From assembly GCF_900106955.1 (NCBI RefSeq), contig NZ_FNNI01000008.1, forward strand, positions 123,903 to 187,902: a stretch of DNA of 64,000 nucleotides, given 5' to 3'. How positions within the stretch are numbered: the stretch's first letter is position 1; every line of letters begins with the position of its first letter. The stretch comes from Aidingimonas halophila. Its GTDB lineage: Bacteria; Pseudomonadota; Gammaproteobacteria; Pseudomonadales; Halomonadaceae. The position numbers were made by a program, and so were the translations under genes. This document shows positions 44,147-53,686 of this stretch, piece after piece. The notes beneath the pieces were generated by a model that saw only the letters and a list, made by a program, of their open reading frames with translations, did not search any database and was not told the origin of the DNA.

Positions 44147-44986
44147 ATGAGTTCATATGTATCATCGCTTGATATCAGTTTCGAATTTTTTCCGCCCAGC
44201 ACCGAGGCGGGACATGAGAAACTGATGCGTACCCGTGATGCCCTGGCCGAGCGTGATCCCCGTTTCTTTTCGGTGACGTATGGTGCGGGGGGCTCGACAC
44301 AGGCGAGAACCACCCAGACGGTCCAGGCGGTACGGGAATGCGGTATCGATACGGCCCCGCATTTATCCTGCATCGGCAGCGACAAGTCGACGCTCCGCCA
44401 GCTGCTCGCCGACTATCGCCAGACCGGTATCCGGAAGTTGGTGGCATTACGTGGTGATCTTCCGTCGGGAATGGGGGTTCCGGGCGAGTTGCGCTATGCC
44501 AATGAACTGGTGGAGTTCATCCGTGAGGAGACCGGCGATCACTTCGAGATTGCCGTTGCCGGCTATCCGGAAAGCCATCCGCAGGCCCCGAGTTTCGAGC
44601 GGGATCTGGAAAACTTCGTACGCAAGGTCAAGGCCGGGGCCGATGTCGCCATCACTCAGTACTTCTTCAATCCCGAGGCCTATTATCATTTTGTCGAGCG
44701 GGCGACAGCCATGGGGGTGGAGGTGCCCATCGTGCCAGGCATCATGCCTATAACCAATTATACAAAGCTGGCACGCTTCTCGGATGCCTGCGGTGCCGAT
44801 ATTCCCCGCTGGATTCGCAAACAGTTGGAAGCCTACGGTGATGATAGCGAGAGCATTCGTGCCTTCGGCGAGGAGGTCATCTCGAGGCTGTGTCAGCGTC
44901 TGCTCGATGATGGCGCGCCGGGCTTGCATTTCTATACGCTCAACCAGGCCGATGCCACGCTCAAGGTCCTGGACAATCTCTCCTGA
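44147..44986 (+). CDS. metF: 5,10-methylenetetrahydrofolate reductase
   Basis: 279 residues. The N-terminal ISFEFFPPSTEAGHEKLM (catalytic Glu in EFFPP), FFSVTYGAGGSTQARTTQ near 41-58, LVALRGDLPSGMG near 98 and ITQYFFNPEAYYHF near 165 are typical MetF. It uses FAD to make 5-methyltetrahydrofolate for methionine synthesis. It completes the metK-ahcY-metF methyl-cycle group, though two unrelated minus-strand units lie between ahcY and metF. Confidence 0.97.
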   Translation: MSSYVSSLDISFEFFPPSTEAGHEKLMRTRDALAERDPRFFSVTYGAGGSTQARTTQTVQAVRECGIDTAPHLSCIGSDKSTLRQLLADYRQTGIRKLVALRGDLPSGMGVPGELRYANELVEFIREETGDHFEIAVAGYPESHPQAPSFERDLENFVRKVKAGADVAITQYFFNPEAYYHFVERATAMGVEVPIVPGIMPITNYTKLARFSDACGADIPRWIRKQLEAYGDDSESIRAFGEEVISRLCQRLLDDGAPGLHFYTLNQADATLKVLDNLS

Positions 44987-45063
44987 TCCGTCTTTGGTCA
45001 ATCGGCGGCATAACGTCTAGCCTGAATAGTGCTCCCACCATGGAACTGGAAAGGAGAGACATC

Positions 45064-45609
45064 ATGAAACGAAATGTCATGGTATTGGGTACCATTGCTG
45101 CATCATTGCTGTTGAGCAGCACCCTTCAGGCCGAGCAGAGTCAGCAAATCGAAATGCATGAAGTGAGTGCCGATGGTGTGGGTGAGCCGATCGGTACAGT
45201 GCAGGTCGAGGATAGCGAACATGGCTTGTTGTTGACGCCTTCCCTGAGCGATTTACCGGCAGGCGGTCATGGATTCCATGTACACGAGAATCCGAGCTGC
45301 GAACCTGGTGAAAACGACAGTGGGGAAATGACGCCAGCCTTGTCTGCCGGGGGGCATTATGACCCTGATGAGGCAGGTAGCCATGAAGGCCCTTATGGGG
45401 ACGGTCACCTCGGTGATTTGCCGCTGTTGACGGTCAATGACAATGGCGAGGCTGTTACGCCGGTACTGGCACCGCGTCTGTCCGTTGACGACCTGGACGG
45501 TCGCAGTCTGATGGTTCATGCAGGCGGCGACAACTATTCCGATGACCCCGACGCCCTGGGGGGCGGCGGTAGCCGTATTGCCTGTGGCGTCATTGACTTG
45601 TCTTCCTGA
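45064..45609 (+). CDS. sodC: Periplasmic Cu,Zn superoxide dismutase
   Basis: 181 residues from ATG 45064 (AAGGAG upstream). A signal peptide ends near STLQA. Copper and zinc ligands are seen in GGHGFHVHENPSC, GGHYDP, HLGDLP and MVHAGGDNYSD, with the Cys pair in ENPSC and RIACGVI. It removes superoxide in the periplasm. It stands alone and ends at a strong terminator. Confidence 0.95.
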   Translation: MKRNVMVLGTIAASLLLSSTLQAEQSQQIEMHEVSADGVGEPIGTVQVEDSEHGLLLTPSLSDLPAGGHGFHVHENPSCEPGENDSGEMTPALSAGGHYDPDEAGSHEGPYGDGHLGDLPLLTVNDNGEAVTPVLAPRLSVDDLDGRSLMVHAGGDNYSDDPDALGGGGSRIACGVIDLSS

Positions 45610-45626
45610 CAGCCGAGCATGCATGA

Positions 45627-45664
45627 AAAAAGACCGCCGGCGAGATTCCGCCGGCGGTCTTTTT
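45627..45664. terminator. Bidirectional terminator between sodC and the TAXI-TRAP permease
   Basis: AAAAAGACCGCCGGCG and CGCCGGCGGTCTTTTT form a perfect 16-bp stem with a 6-nt loop; A- and T-runs serve both converging genes. Confidence 0.95.
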
Positions 45665-45682
45665 GATAAAGCAAGAAACCCT

Positions 45683-47878
45683 TCAGGGTTTTTCCGTCAT
45701 CTTGCCTATTGGCGATGACGGGCGGCGCTGAAGAACCAACAGTATTGCCCCAATGGCGAGTCCAGCCAGGTCCGTGTAAATGCCGCCATAAATCATGAAT
45801 ATGGCACCTACCAGCATGACCAGACGCATCCAGGGTTTGGCCGGGCCGAAGAACCAGGCTTGAACGGCTGCCGCCAGCAACACGATACCCAGTATCGCCG
45901 TGCAAGCAACACGCAATATTTGCAGCCATGAACCTTCCATCAGCATAGCCGGACTGTAGAAGAACATGAACGGCACGATGAAGGCTGCCAGGCCAATCTT
46001 GAAGGACGTCACCGAGGTCTCCATGGCATTGGCGCCCGAGATGCCGGAAGCGGCATAGGAGGCCAGTGCGACGGGAGGGGTGATGGCCGAGACGACAGCG
46101 AAATAGAACACGAAGAAGTGCGCGACCAGAGGTTGGATCCCGATGTTGATAAGACCGGGTGCGACGACCGAAGCGGCAACCGCGTAGGCCGCTGTCGTGG
46201 GCATCCCCATGCCCAGCAGGATGCTGATGCACATGGCAAAGAATAGCGCCAGCAACTGACTGAATCCCGCCAGTCCGAGCAGCAGGGAGGAGAAACGTGC
46301 CCCCACGCCGGTCAGTGAGATCACGCCGACGATGATACCGGCACAGGCACAGACGGCGATGATCTGGATGGACATGTTACCGGCGAGCCCCAATGCCCGC
46401 AGAATCTCGCGGATGCCCATCTTGTTGGGGGAGATCCAACTGACCACAGCGGCCGAAATGGTAGCCAGCGTACCGGCCCGAATGACCGAATATCCCATGA
46501 ACAGAGCGGCGATCAGGATGATGATCGGTGCGAAGAGATAGACTTGCTTGACCAGTCGGCGGAATTTCGGGATTTCATCCTTCCGCATGCCACGCATGCC
46601 TTTGTAGGCGGCTTCGAAATCGACCATGAAATAGACCGACGCGAAGTACAGCGCGGCGGGAATCAGAGCGGCTACCGCGATTTCGGTATACGGGATGCCC
46701 GTAATCTCCGCCATGATGAATGCGCCCGCACCCATGATAGGCGGCATGATTTGCCCGCCGGTCGAGGCAGCCGCTTCGATGGCTCCGGCACTCCGGCTGG
46801 GGTAGCCGACCTTCTTCATCAACGGGATGGTCAGTGATCCGGTCGAGACCACATTGCCTGCCGAGGTCCCATTGATCATTCCCATCAGCCCGGAAGCGAA
46901 GATCGCGACCTTGGCTGGTCCACCACGTGCCCGACCGGCAGCGGCAAAGGCGAAATTGATAAAGTAATCGCCAACCTTGGACGCTTGCAGAAACGCAGCG
47001 AAGATAATGAACAGGATGATATAGGTCGATGATACGGCAGTCGTGGGACCCAATATCCCTGCGTCGGTATAAATCTGACTGAAGAAACGGCCAACCGAGA
47101 GGCCGGGATACCCAAGGAAGCCGGGCAGGTACGGTCCGACGAATACATAGCCCAGAAAACAGGCGGCGATGACGATTAATGCCATGCCTGCAACCCGACG
47201 CGTCAATTCCAGAATCAGCAAGGATCCGGCAATGGCTGCATACGAGATGCCCATTGGCGCCATTGATGTCCCGGTCGACATGCGTAAGGGGGTGTTGTAG
47301 ATCACGAGAAGATAGCCGGCACTGGACAGGGCACACAGCATGAGAACCAGGTCGGATGCCGGTAGGCGTGCACGTTCATGGCGGTTAAACCATGACAGGA
47401 CAATGGCGGCCAATGTGGTCAATATCAGTGGATAACCGTAGTGCCAAGCCTCGACGTGAGGCTCGATGCGCATCGCTCCACCGAGGATGGTCTGCTTCAT
47501 CAAGGCGACCTGCACTAATGTGTAAAAGGCAGGAATCAGCAGGGCATATCCCATCCAGTTCAGCCAATGAGAGGGCGTGTGGGGCGGCGTGTCGGTATGA
47601 AATCGGGTACCGGCATAGATTCCATAGCCGAGGATCAACGCGCCACAAATGTGGATGATGCGAAACGACCAGGTTTCCATCGGTAGCACGTTGAGAGAAA
47701 TGAGGTGAAACGACGAATAAAGGATGGCCAGGACGCCGAACGCGAACCAAAGCCTACCGCTGAAAACCCGTCGGTTGGCTTCGATGATTTCGTCGTCGAC
47801 ATTCTCGGCAACCGTTTCAGTGGCCGCTTTCTGGATGTCCGTATCGGCCGAGGTCCCCTTGTCGGGTGTGTTGCTCAT
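45683..47878 (-). CDS. TRAP transporter fused permease (DctQM fusion, TAXI type)
   Basis: 731 residues from ATG 47878, with AGGGG upstream; the longer ATG at 47923 is less likely. Long hydrophobic protein with about 16-18 segments: an N-terminal DctQ-like part, then a DctM part with GMINGTSAGNVVSTGSLTIP and AIEAAASTGGQIMPPIMGAG near 330-390, the standard fused-permease motifs. It carries the ligand of the TAXI binding protein encoded 90 bp upstream, using a Na+ gradient. A sigma-54 promoter upstream of the pair suggests control by DctBD and points to a carboxylate substrate. Confidence 0.94.
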   Translation of the reverse strand: MSNTPDKGTSADTDIQKAATETVAENVDDEIIEANRRVFSGRLWFAFGVLAILYSSFHLISLNVLPMETWSFRIIHICGALILGYGIYAGTRFHTDTPPHTPSHWLNWMGYALLIPAFYTLVQVALMKQTILGGAMRIEPHVEAWHYGYPLILTTLAAIVLSWFNRHERARLPASDLVLMLCALSSAGYLLVIYNTPLRMSTGTSMAPMGISYAAIAGSLLILELTRRVAGMALIVIAACFLGYVFVGPYLPGFLGYPGLSVGRFFSQIYTDAGILGPTTAVSSTYIILFIIFAAFLQASKVGDYFINFAFAAAGRARGGPAKVAIFASGLMGMINGTSAGNVVSTGSLTIPLMKKVGYPSRSAGAIEAAASTGGQIMPPIMGAGAFIMAEITGIPYTEIAVAALIPAALYFASVYFMVDFEAAYKGMRGMRKDEIPKFRRLVKQVYLFAPIIILIAALFMGYSVIRAGTLATISAAVVSWISPNKMGIREILRALGLAGNMSIQIIAVCACAGIIVGVISLTGVGARFSSLLLGLAGFSQLLALFFAMCISILLGMGMPTTAAYAVAASVVAPGLINIGIQPLVAHFFVFYFAVVSAITPPVALASYAASGISGANAMETSVTSFKIGLAAFIVPFMFFYSPAMLMEGSWLQILRVACTAILGIVLLAAAVQAWFFGPAKPWMRLVMLVGAIFMIYGGIYTDLAGLAIGAILLVLQRRPSSPIGKMTEKP

Positions 47879-47968
47879 GGGTGCATTACCCCTGGAATGA
47901 ACTGGCAAAGGTAAAACGGCCATGCCCTACCAGGTAGGGCATGGTGTTGGGCAATGAAGCGGGTCGAA

Positions 47969-48949
47969 TCAACGAATCATGTCATCGTCGATGTCATAGC
48001 CGTTTTCATTGAACCAACGCGCCGCTCCGGGATGGAAAGGCAGCACTTCGTTGTACTTCACGTTCTCGGGAACCGTGAATTCGGCACTGCGATGGATATC
48101 ACGCATCTTGTCGTTGTTTTCCATGGTGATGCGGGTCACTTCGTAGACGAAGTCTTCCGGCAGATCACAACCGGCGATGGCGAAGTTCCACATGGAAACG
48201 GCACGTGCGTCTTCCTCGAGGGTCTCGTAGGTGTCAGCCGGAATCATGAATTCAGAGACCGGGAACTCTTCGAGGACTTTCTGCTGTTCCTCTTCGGTGA
48301 ATTCGATGATGTTGACGTCGGTTTGTACTTCGAGCTGACTGACGGCCGGAATAGGAATACCGGCGGCAAACGCGATGACATCGATCAGGCCATCCTGAAG
48401 CTGGCCACCCAGGTCATTCCATCCGCCGTTCTGACGCTCGAAGTCGACACCCAGAGTTTCCAGGATTTCGGGGAAATAAGTGTCTGACGTCGAGCCCGAG
48501 GGACCGAAGCCAATGCTGGCACCATCCGGGATTTCGCTGATGGAAGTAATGTCCGAATCGCTCAGCGCCGTGATGGAGAACGGCGTTTCATACATCGGGA
48601 ACATGGCGCAGGCATTGTCTAGCGGCATCCCGGGGGCCAGGTCACTCTCGCCAGCTTCAGCTTCGGCGGCCGGTCCCATGGTTGTCATGCCGAAGGCGAC
48701 ATCCCCTTCGTGAACTAGCGCCAAATTCTGAACGGGGCCGCCCGTCACTTCACCGCCACCTGAGATGTCCAGCTCATCGGCAATCATATTGGCCCAACCG
48801 GAGCCGTACACGTAATAAGTGCCGCCTTGACTGGCCGTTCCCATGGTAAAGCTCTCGGGCCAATCGTCTCTGTCGGCGTGAGCGGTCCCGGCGGCGAGCA
48901 ATGCGCCGACGAGGGTGCTGGTCATCACCGTGGTTGCTGTTTTGCGCAT
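47969..48949 (-). CDS. TAXI-family TRAP substrate-binding protein
   Basis: 326 residues from ATG 48949 with AAGGAG upstream; the open frame to 49009 has no site. A signal peptide ends near AAGTAHA. Mature FTMGTASQGGTYYVYGSGWA is the TAXI (TRAP-associated extracytoplasmic) signature, followed by LALVHEGDVAFGMTT and ASIGFGPSGSTSDTYFPEIL. It binds a carboxylate-type ligand in the periplasm and delivers it to the fused permease. The preceding region has a sigma-54 promoter and two DctD-like sites. Confidence 0.94.
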   Translation of the reverse strand: MRKTATTVMTSTLVGALLAAGTAHADRDDWPESFTMGTASQGGTYYVYGSGWANMIADELDISGGGEVTGGPVQNLALVHEGDVAFGMTTMGPAAEAEAGESDLAPGMPLDNACAMFPMYETPFSITALSDSDITSISEIPDGASIGFGPSGSTSDTYFPEILETLGVDFERQNGGWNDLGGQLQDGLIDVIAFAAGIPIPAVSQLEVQTDVNIIEFTEEEQQKVLEEFPVSEFMIPADTYETLEEDARAVSMWNFAIAGCDLPEDFVYEVTRITMENNDKMRDIHRSAEFTVPENVKYNEVLPFHPGAARWFNENGYDIDDDMIR

Positions 48950-49084
48950 GACATGACTCCTTATATGGTTATGATTCTGAGTAGGCCCATGAATTGTAGG
49001 GGGACGCATGCATCTTCATTCAGGCTAGACCTGGTAGCGTCATCTTGCTTGCTTATACCCTATGGGCAACTCACTCCTTGGTAG

Positions 49085-49100
49085 GGCAAGCATCCTGCCA
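49085..49100 (-). promoter_or_regulatory. Sigma-54 promoter of the TAXI-TRAP operon
   Basis: On the minus strand TGGCAGGATGCTTGCC: -24 TGGCA, -12 TTGC, with GG and GC exactly 10 bp apart. It lies about 136 bp before the binding-protein ATG and 78-143 bp downstream of two enhancer-like palindromes, the geometry of an RpoN promoter with its activator. Confidence 0.72.
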
Positions 49101-49177
49101 AATGGGACAAATAGTATAATTATCAGTATTTTGCTTTTGTTTTATGCGACTTAAGTAGCACTGGGTGGCATTCGAGC

Positions 49178-49195
49178 TGTCCGGAAGTTCGCACA
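49178..49195. promoter_or_regulatory. DctD-like upstream activator site, imperfect copy
   Basis: TGTCCGGAAGTTCGCACA matches the palindrome TGTGCGGAATTCCGCACA at 15 of 18 positions. It lies 33 bp (about three helical turns) from the second copy. Confidence 0.58.
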
Positions 49196-49210
49196 ATGGC
49201 GGGTTGAAGG

Positions 49211-49228
49211 TATGCGGAATTCCGCACA
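49211..49228. promoter_or_regulatory. DctD-like upstream activator site, strong copy
   Basis: TATGCGGAATTCCGCACA contains the perfect 14-bp palindrome TGCGGAATTCCGCA and matches TGTGCGGAATTCCGCACA at 17 of 18 positions. I recall this as the form of DctD enhancer sites in rhizobia and Pseudomonas; that comparison is from memory. Confidence 0.62.
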
Positions 49229-49229
49229 A

Positions 49230-49271
49230 AAACGCCCAGGCTTGGAGTGCAGTTCTCGAACCTGGGCGTTT
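49230..49271 (-). terminator. Terminator hairpin after yheV
   Basis: AAACGCCCAGG and CCTGGGCGTTT form an 11-bp stem with a 20-nt loop, 34 bp beyond the yheV stop; TTTGTGC follows on the minus strand. The rest of 48950-49304 holds the sigma-54 control elements and no gene. Confidence 0.65.
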
Positions 49272-49304
49272 GGTGCAGTCACTGTTGGAGAGGTTGGCGG
49301 TAGA

Positions 49305-49550
49305 CTATCGACGTCGTGGATCCAGAATCTTGACGGTCTGTATCGTGTCCTCTTGTTGCTCCTGTCGCGACCGATTGACCCGGGTTTCCAGTTCCGGCAT
49401 GTCCGACGATTCGATAGGCAACTGCTCAAAGAAATCGCAGGCAACGCAATCCCGGTAACGTATACCATTCTGTTCCCAGGCGCGGATGCGGTCCATGGCG
49501 GCACATCTAGGGCAGATAGCGCCAGCGATAAAGCGTTTCACTGCAGCCAT
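49305..49550 (-). CDS. yheV: YheV-family small zinc-ribbon protein
   Basis: 81 residues. The N-terminal AAVKRFIAGAICPRCAAMD and the second knuckle YRDCVACDF supply two CxxC pairs, a probable zinc site. The start is very like E. coli YheV (IRKRFIAGAKCPAC). The C-terminal part is polar and charged. It follows prlC by 15 bp on the same strand, an arrangement seen in other gammaproteobacteria. Molecular function is not known. Confidence 0.88.
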   Translation of the reverse strand: MAAVKRFIAGAICPRCAAMDRIRAWEQNGIRYRDCVACDFFEQLPIESSDMPELETRVNRSRQEQQEDTIQTVKILDPRRR

Positions 49551-49565
49551 CGACGACGTTCTCCT

Positions 49566-51617
49566 TCAAGCGGCATGGATGCCGCTGTGGCGTAGCAAAG
49601 GGTCAACACTGGGCCCGCGGCCTCGGAAGGCCTTGAACATATCCGCCGCGTCCCGGGCACCGCCAGGTTCAAGAATTTCGTGACGGAAGCGGGCGCCGGT
49701 ATCAGGGTCAAAGATACCGGCTTCCTCGAAAGCACTATAGGCATCCGCCGAGAGGACTTCAGCCCACATATAACTGTAGTAGCCAGCGGCATACCCGCCG
49801 GCAAAAATATGAGCGAAACCGTTTTGAAATCGGTTGAAGTCGACCACGGGTAGTACGGAGAGACGTTGACGCACATCGTCCAGTAGGGCTTGAACGTCAC
49901 TCGCTGAAGCGGCTCCCAGCTCATGATGGAGGCGGAAGTCGAACAAAGCGAACTCCAGTTGGCGTACCATTCCCATGGCTGACTGGAAGTTCTTGGCGGC
50001 CTGTAGGCGCTCAAGCAGTTCATCCGGCAGTTTCTCACCGGTTTCAACGTGGCCCGCGATCAGGTCCAATCCTTCTCGTTCCCAGCAATAATTTTCCATG
50101 AACTGGCTTGGCAACTCCACGGCATCCCAGGCGACGCCGTTGATACCGGACACATCGGCAACCTGCTGGCGGGTCAGCATGTGATGCAGGCCATGTCCGA
50201 ACTCATGGAACAGTGTCGTCACTTCGTCGTGGGTCAAAAGCGCCGGTTTTCCGCCGACCGGGCGTGTGAAATTGCAGGTCAGGTAAGCCACCGGTAATTG
50301 TATTTGACCGTCGTCCCGACGTCGCCGCACCCGGCACTCGTCCATCCAGGCACCGCCACGCTTGCTTTCGCGGGCGTAAAGGTCGAGGTAGAAACCAGCG
50401 ATCGGTTCACCTCGCTCGGTAATACGGAAGTACCGGACGTCCGGATGATAGCGGGGCGCAGTGTCGTCTTCCTCGAACTGGATTCCATATAGCCGCTCAA
50501 CGACACGAAATAGTCCATCAATCACGCCGGGAGCGGGGAAGTAAGGACGAAGCTGTTCCTGGGAAATCGCATAGCGGGCTTCACGCAGTTTCTCACTTGC
50601 ATAGCCGACATCCCAAGGGGCCAATTCCTCGAGGCCGAGGTGTTCACGCGCATAGTCCTGAAGTTCGCTGAACTCCTGTCGCGCCTGAGGATAGGCTCGT
50701 TCGGCGAGATCATTGAGGAAATCGAGCACCTGCTGTGGCGACTCCGCCATCTTGGTAGCCAGCGAGTAGTCAGCGTAGCTGGGAAAGCTCAACAGGTCAG
50801 CCAGTTCACGACGCAGCGCGAGAGTCTCTTCGATCACGCCGGCATTATCATAGTCGCCGGCATTGGGACCCAGCTCTGAGGCTCGTGTGATGAAGGCAGT
50901 GTACACCTCGCGACGTAATTCCCGGTCATGGGCAAAGCTGATCACGGGGTAGAAGCTCGGGAAATCCAGGGTGATGCGATAGCCATCGATCCCTTTGGCG
51001 TCGGCATTGGCTTTCAATGTATCCAGAGCGCTTTGCGGTAAGCCGTCGAGCATTGAGGCATCATCGATGTCCTTATGCCAGGCTTGGGTGGCATCAAGGA
51101 CATTATTGGAGAACGTATTGGCCAATTCCGACAAACGAGCCTGAATTTCCCCGTACCGCGTCTTCTTGTCCTCAGGCAGGTCAACCCCGGCCAGCCTGAA
51201 GTCGCGCAGTGTATTGTCGATACTGCGTTGTTGCGCCTCGTCCAGACGATTGTAGGCTGGAGACTCCTTGAGTGCCTGGTAGGCCCGAAACAACCCCTCA
51301 TGTTGACCCAGCCAGGTACTGTATTCAGACAGCTTGCTCAAACAGGCTTGATAAGCTGCACGCAGCGGCTCGGAATTCATGGTGGCATTGAGATGCGACA
51401 CAGGAGACCATGCTTGCGATAGACGATCGTTGAGCGTTTCCAATGGAGCGACCAAGGTCTCCCAGGTCGGAGGTTGCTGTTCCGCTTGTTCAGTCAGGCG
51501 TTCAACAGCCTGACGGTTGTCGTCCAACAGTTGTTCGACCGCCGACACCACGTGCTCCGGCTGAATCTCGGAAAATGGCGGCAGGGTGTGGTGCTCGAGA
51601 AGCGGGTTGCGGGACAT
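49566..51617 (-). CDS. prlC: Oligopeptidase A (M3 metallopeptidase)
   Basis: 683 residues, the PrlC/OpdA length. The zinc-binding LFHEFGHGLHHML (HExxH) is near 466-478, with GVAWDAVELPSQFMENY downstream supplying the third ligand region and GGYAAGYYSYMWAEV near 620. It degrades short peptides, including released signal peptides, in the cytoplasm. ATG 51617 follows GAGGTGATC; ATG 51623 overlaps this site. It is cotranscribed with yheV. Confidence 0.97.
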   Translation of the reverse strand: MSRNPLLEHHTLPPFSEIQPEHVVSAVEQLLDDNRQAVERLTEQAEQQPPTWETLVAPLETLNDRLSQAWSPVSHLNATMNSEPLRAAYQACLSKLSEYSTWLGQHEGLFRAYQALKESPAYNRLDEAQQRSIDNTLRDFRLAGVDLPEDKKTRYGEIQARLSELANTFSNNVLDATQAWHKDIDDASMLDGLPQSALDTLKANADAKGIDGYRITLDFPSFYPVISFAHDRELRREVYTAFITRASELGPNAGDYDNAGVIEETLALRRELADLLSFPSYADYSLATKMAESPQQVLDFLNDLAERAYPQARQEFSELQDYAREHLGLEELAPWDVGYASEKLREARYAISQEQLRPYFPAPGVIDGLFRVVERLYGIQFEEDDTAPRYHPDVRYFRITERGEPIAGFYLDLYARESKRGGAWMDECRVRRRRDDGQIQLPVAYLTCNFTRPVGGKPALLTHDEVTTLFHEFGHGLHHMLTRQQVADVSGINGVAWDAVELPSQFMENYCWEREGLDLIAGHVETGEKLPDELLERLQAAKNFQSAMGMVRQLEFALFDFRLHHELGAASASDVQALLDDVRQRLSVLPVVDFNRFQNGFAHIFAGGYAAGYYSYMWAEVLSADAYSAFEEAGIFDPDTGARFRHEILEPGGARDAADMFKAFRGRGPSVDPLLRHSGIHAA

Positions 51618-51755
51618 GATCACCTCAATGCGGTTTCTTTATGGGTAAGATGCGGGCGAAATGGTTGTGTTTCAATACATTGGCCGATGTGAATCACCCT
51701 GCTAGGCTTGCGCCCTCCATTATCGAGTGCGGCTGCGCATGACAAGGATCTTCCC

Positions 51756-53096
51756 ATGAACGAAACATTGGAACGCTGGGGGTCACGACGGGCCTTCATT
51801 CTGGCCGTGACCGGAGCCGCTGTCGGCCTGGGCAACATCTGGCGTTTTCCGTATGTTGCTGGCGAGAACGGCGGGGCCGCCTTTCTGGTGCTTTATATCA
51901 TTTTCGTGGTGTCGCTGGGCCTTCCGGTAATGATGGCCGAAATCCTGACCGGAAGGGCCGGGCGGCGCAGTCCCAGTCAGTCGCTTGCTTATCTGGCGCG
52001 TCAGGCTGGTCATTCATCACACTGGCGTTGGTTGGGTGTCTTCGGAGGCGTCACGGTCTTCTTGATCCTGTCTTTCTACTCGGTCGTGTCCGGTTGGTCG
52101 ATCGAATATCTGGTCCATGCCGTTAACGGCTCATTCGAGGCGGCGTCTCCCGATCGTGTCAGTGCTGAGTTTGAGGCCTTCCTGGCGGATCCGTTACGGA
52201 TGACATTCAATCATACGCTGTTCCTGTTTCTGACGATGTCGGTTGTGGCGGCGGGCGTCTCGAATGGGTTGGAGAAGCTCAATAATCTGATGATGCCGCT
52301 TCTCTATGCGCTATTGCTGATTCTGGCATTCCATGCAACGACCACCGGTGGGTTTGCGGAAGCGGCGGATTGGATGTTCTCCCCGAAGTGGGAGGCGTTG
52401 AGTGTTGGTGTCATGCTCAATGCCATGGGGCATGCGTTCTTCACGCTTGCGGTGGGGGCGTGTGCGCTGATGGCCTACGGGGCGTACATGCCCGATCATC
52501 AGAGCCTGCCTCGTGCGGTGGGGATGGTGGCGGTGCTGGACATTACCGTGGCTCTGCTGTCGGGTATAGCGATCTTTTCGGTCGTGTTCGCTCAGGGCAT
52601 GGACCCTGCAGAAGGACCAGGGCTGATGTTCATCACGCTGCCGATTGCCTTTGCTGACCTGCCATTCGGTAGTCTCTGGCTTGGTATGTTTTTCCTGCTG
52701 CTGTTGCTGGCGACCTGGACCTCGTCGATCAATCTTGCCGAGCCGATGGTGGCCGGATTGCAGGGTATCGGATTCCGGCGCAGCCGAGCGACGGCGTTGG
52801 TCACTGTTTCGGTATGGTTGGCTGGATTGCTGTCCGTTCTGTCGTTCTCCACCCTGGCGGATGTGCACTGGTTGGCCGGACGCAATTTCTTCGAACTGGT
52901 CAGTACGATTCCCAGTGATGTGTTCCTGCCGTTAGGCGGCTTGCTGATCGCTATCTTTGCTGCCTGGGTGCTGCCCCGCGAGGTCGCCTTGCGCGCGTTG
53001 GATGCGGGGCCTAATGGCTTCCGGTTATGGCGGGGGGTGATACGCTATATTTCCATACCATTGATGCTGCTGGTTCTGGTATCCAGCTTGATCTGA
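51756..53096 (+). CDS. Neurotransmitter:sodium symporter (NSS)-family transporter
   Basis: 446 residues, 11-12 hydrophobic segments, from ATG 51756 (AAGGA upstream). The N-terminal AAVGLGNIWRFPYVAGENGG (about 20-39) is the NSS signature with the Na+ and substrate site, as in LeuT/MhsT. GHAFFTLAVGACALMAYGAY near 240 and the Na+-site helix 8 WTSSINLAEP near 328 support it. It imports an amino acid or related solute with Na+. The substrate is not readable. The gamma-carbonic anhydrase gene follows after 22 bp. Confidence 0.94.
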   Translation: MNETLERWGSRRAFILAVTGAAVGLGNIWRFPYVAGENGGAAFLVLYIIFVVSLGLPVMMAEILTGRAGRRSPSQSLAYLARQAGHSSHWRWLGVFGGVTVFLILSFYSVVSGWSIEYLVHAVNGSFEAASPDRVSAEFEAFLADPLRMTFNHTLFLFLTMSVVAAGVSNGLEKLNNLMMPLLYALLLILAFHATTTGGFAEAADWMFSPKWEALSVGVMLNAMGHAFFTLAVGACALMAYGAYMPDHQSLPRAVGMVAVLDITVALLSGIAIFSVVFAQGMDPAEGPGLMFITLPIAFADLPFGSLWLGMFFLLLLLATWTSSINLAEPMVAGLQGIGFRRSRATALVTVSVWLAGLLSVLSFSTLADVHWLAGRNFFELVSTIPSDVFLPLGGLLIAIFAAWVLPREVALRALDAGPNGFRLWRGVIRYISIPLMLLVLVSSLI

Positions 53097-53118
53097 CGAG
53101 AATCGGGAGAACCCTACC

Positions 53119-53664
53119 ATGAGTGTTCGGACGTTTAGAGACATCACACCCACGCTGGGAGAGCGGGTTTTCGTTGATCAGGACAGCCTGGTGCTGGGTG
53201 ATGTGACATTGGGCGACGATAGTTCGGTGTGGCCGATGGCCGTCGTGCGCGGTGACATGCACTATATTCGTATTGGTGCCCGTACGAGCATACAAGATGG
53301 TTGTGTTCTGCATATCACCCACAGCAGTGACTTCAATCCGGGGGGCTATCCCTTGACTGTTGGTGATGATGTCACTGTGGGGCATAAAGCCATACTGCAC
53401 GGGTGCTCCGTGGGGAGTCGTGTCCTGGTGGGGATGGGAGCTATCGTCATGGATGGGGCGGTGGTCGAGGATGAGGTCATTATCGCTGCGGGGGCAGTGG
53501 TGACCCCCGGTAAACGACTGGAAAGCGGTCATGTCTACGCCGGTAACCCCGCCAAGGCAATGCGGCCTCTCAAAGAGGCGGAGCGTGAGTTTTTCTCTTA
53601 CACGGCAGGCAATTACGTCAGATTGAAGGACCAATATCTGATCGAGGAGATCGCGCAGACATGA
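53119..53664 (+). CDS. Gamma-carbonic-anhydrase-like hexapeptide-repeat protein (YrdA type)
   Basis: 181 residues made of left-handed beta-helix hexapeptide repeats. DDSSVWPMAVVRGDMHYIRIG near 33-53, the metal-ligand His in VLHITHSS near 73 and DDVTVGHKAILHGCSVG near 88-104 are as in YrdA/PaaY proteins. Trimeric; may hydrate CO2 using Zn or Fe, though many YrdA members have weak activity. It is close behind the NSS gene and may be cotranscribed. Confidence 0.93.
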   Translation: MSVRTFRDITPTLGERVFVDQDSLVLGDVTLGDDSSVWPMAVVRGDMHYIRIGARTSIQDGCVLHITHSSDFNPGGYPLTVGDDVTVGHKAILHGCSVGSRVLVGMGAIVMDGAVVEDEVIIAAGAVVTPGKRLESGHVYAGNPAKAMRPLKEAEREFFSYTAGNYVRLKDQYLIEEIAQT

Positions 53665-53686
53665 CCGGTGGGGCGATTTGCCTGTA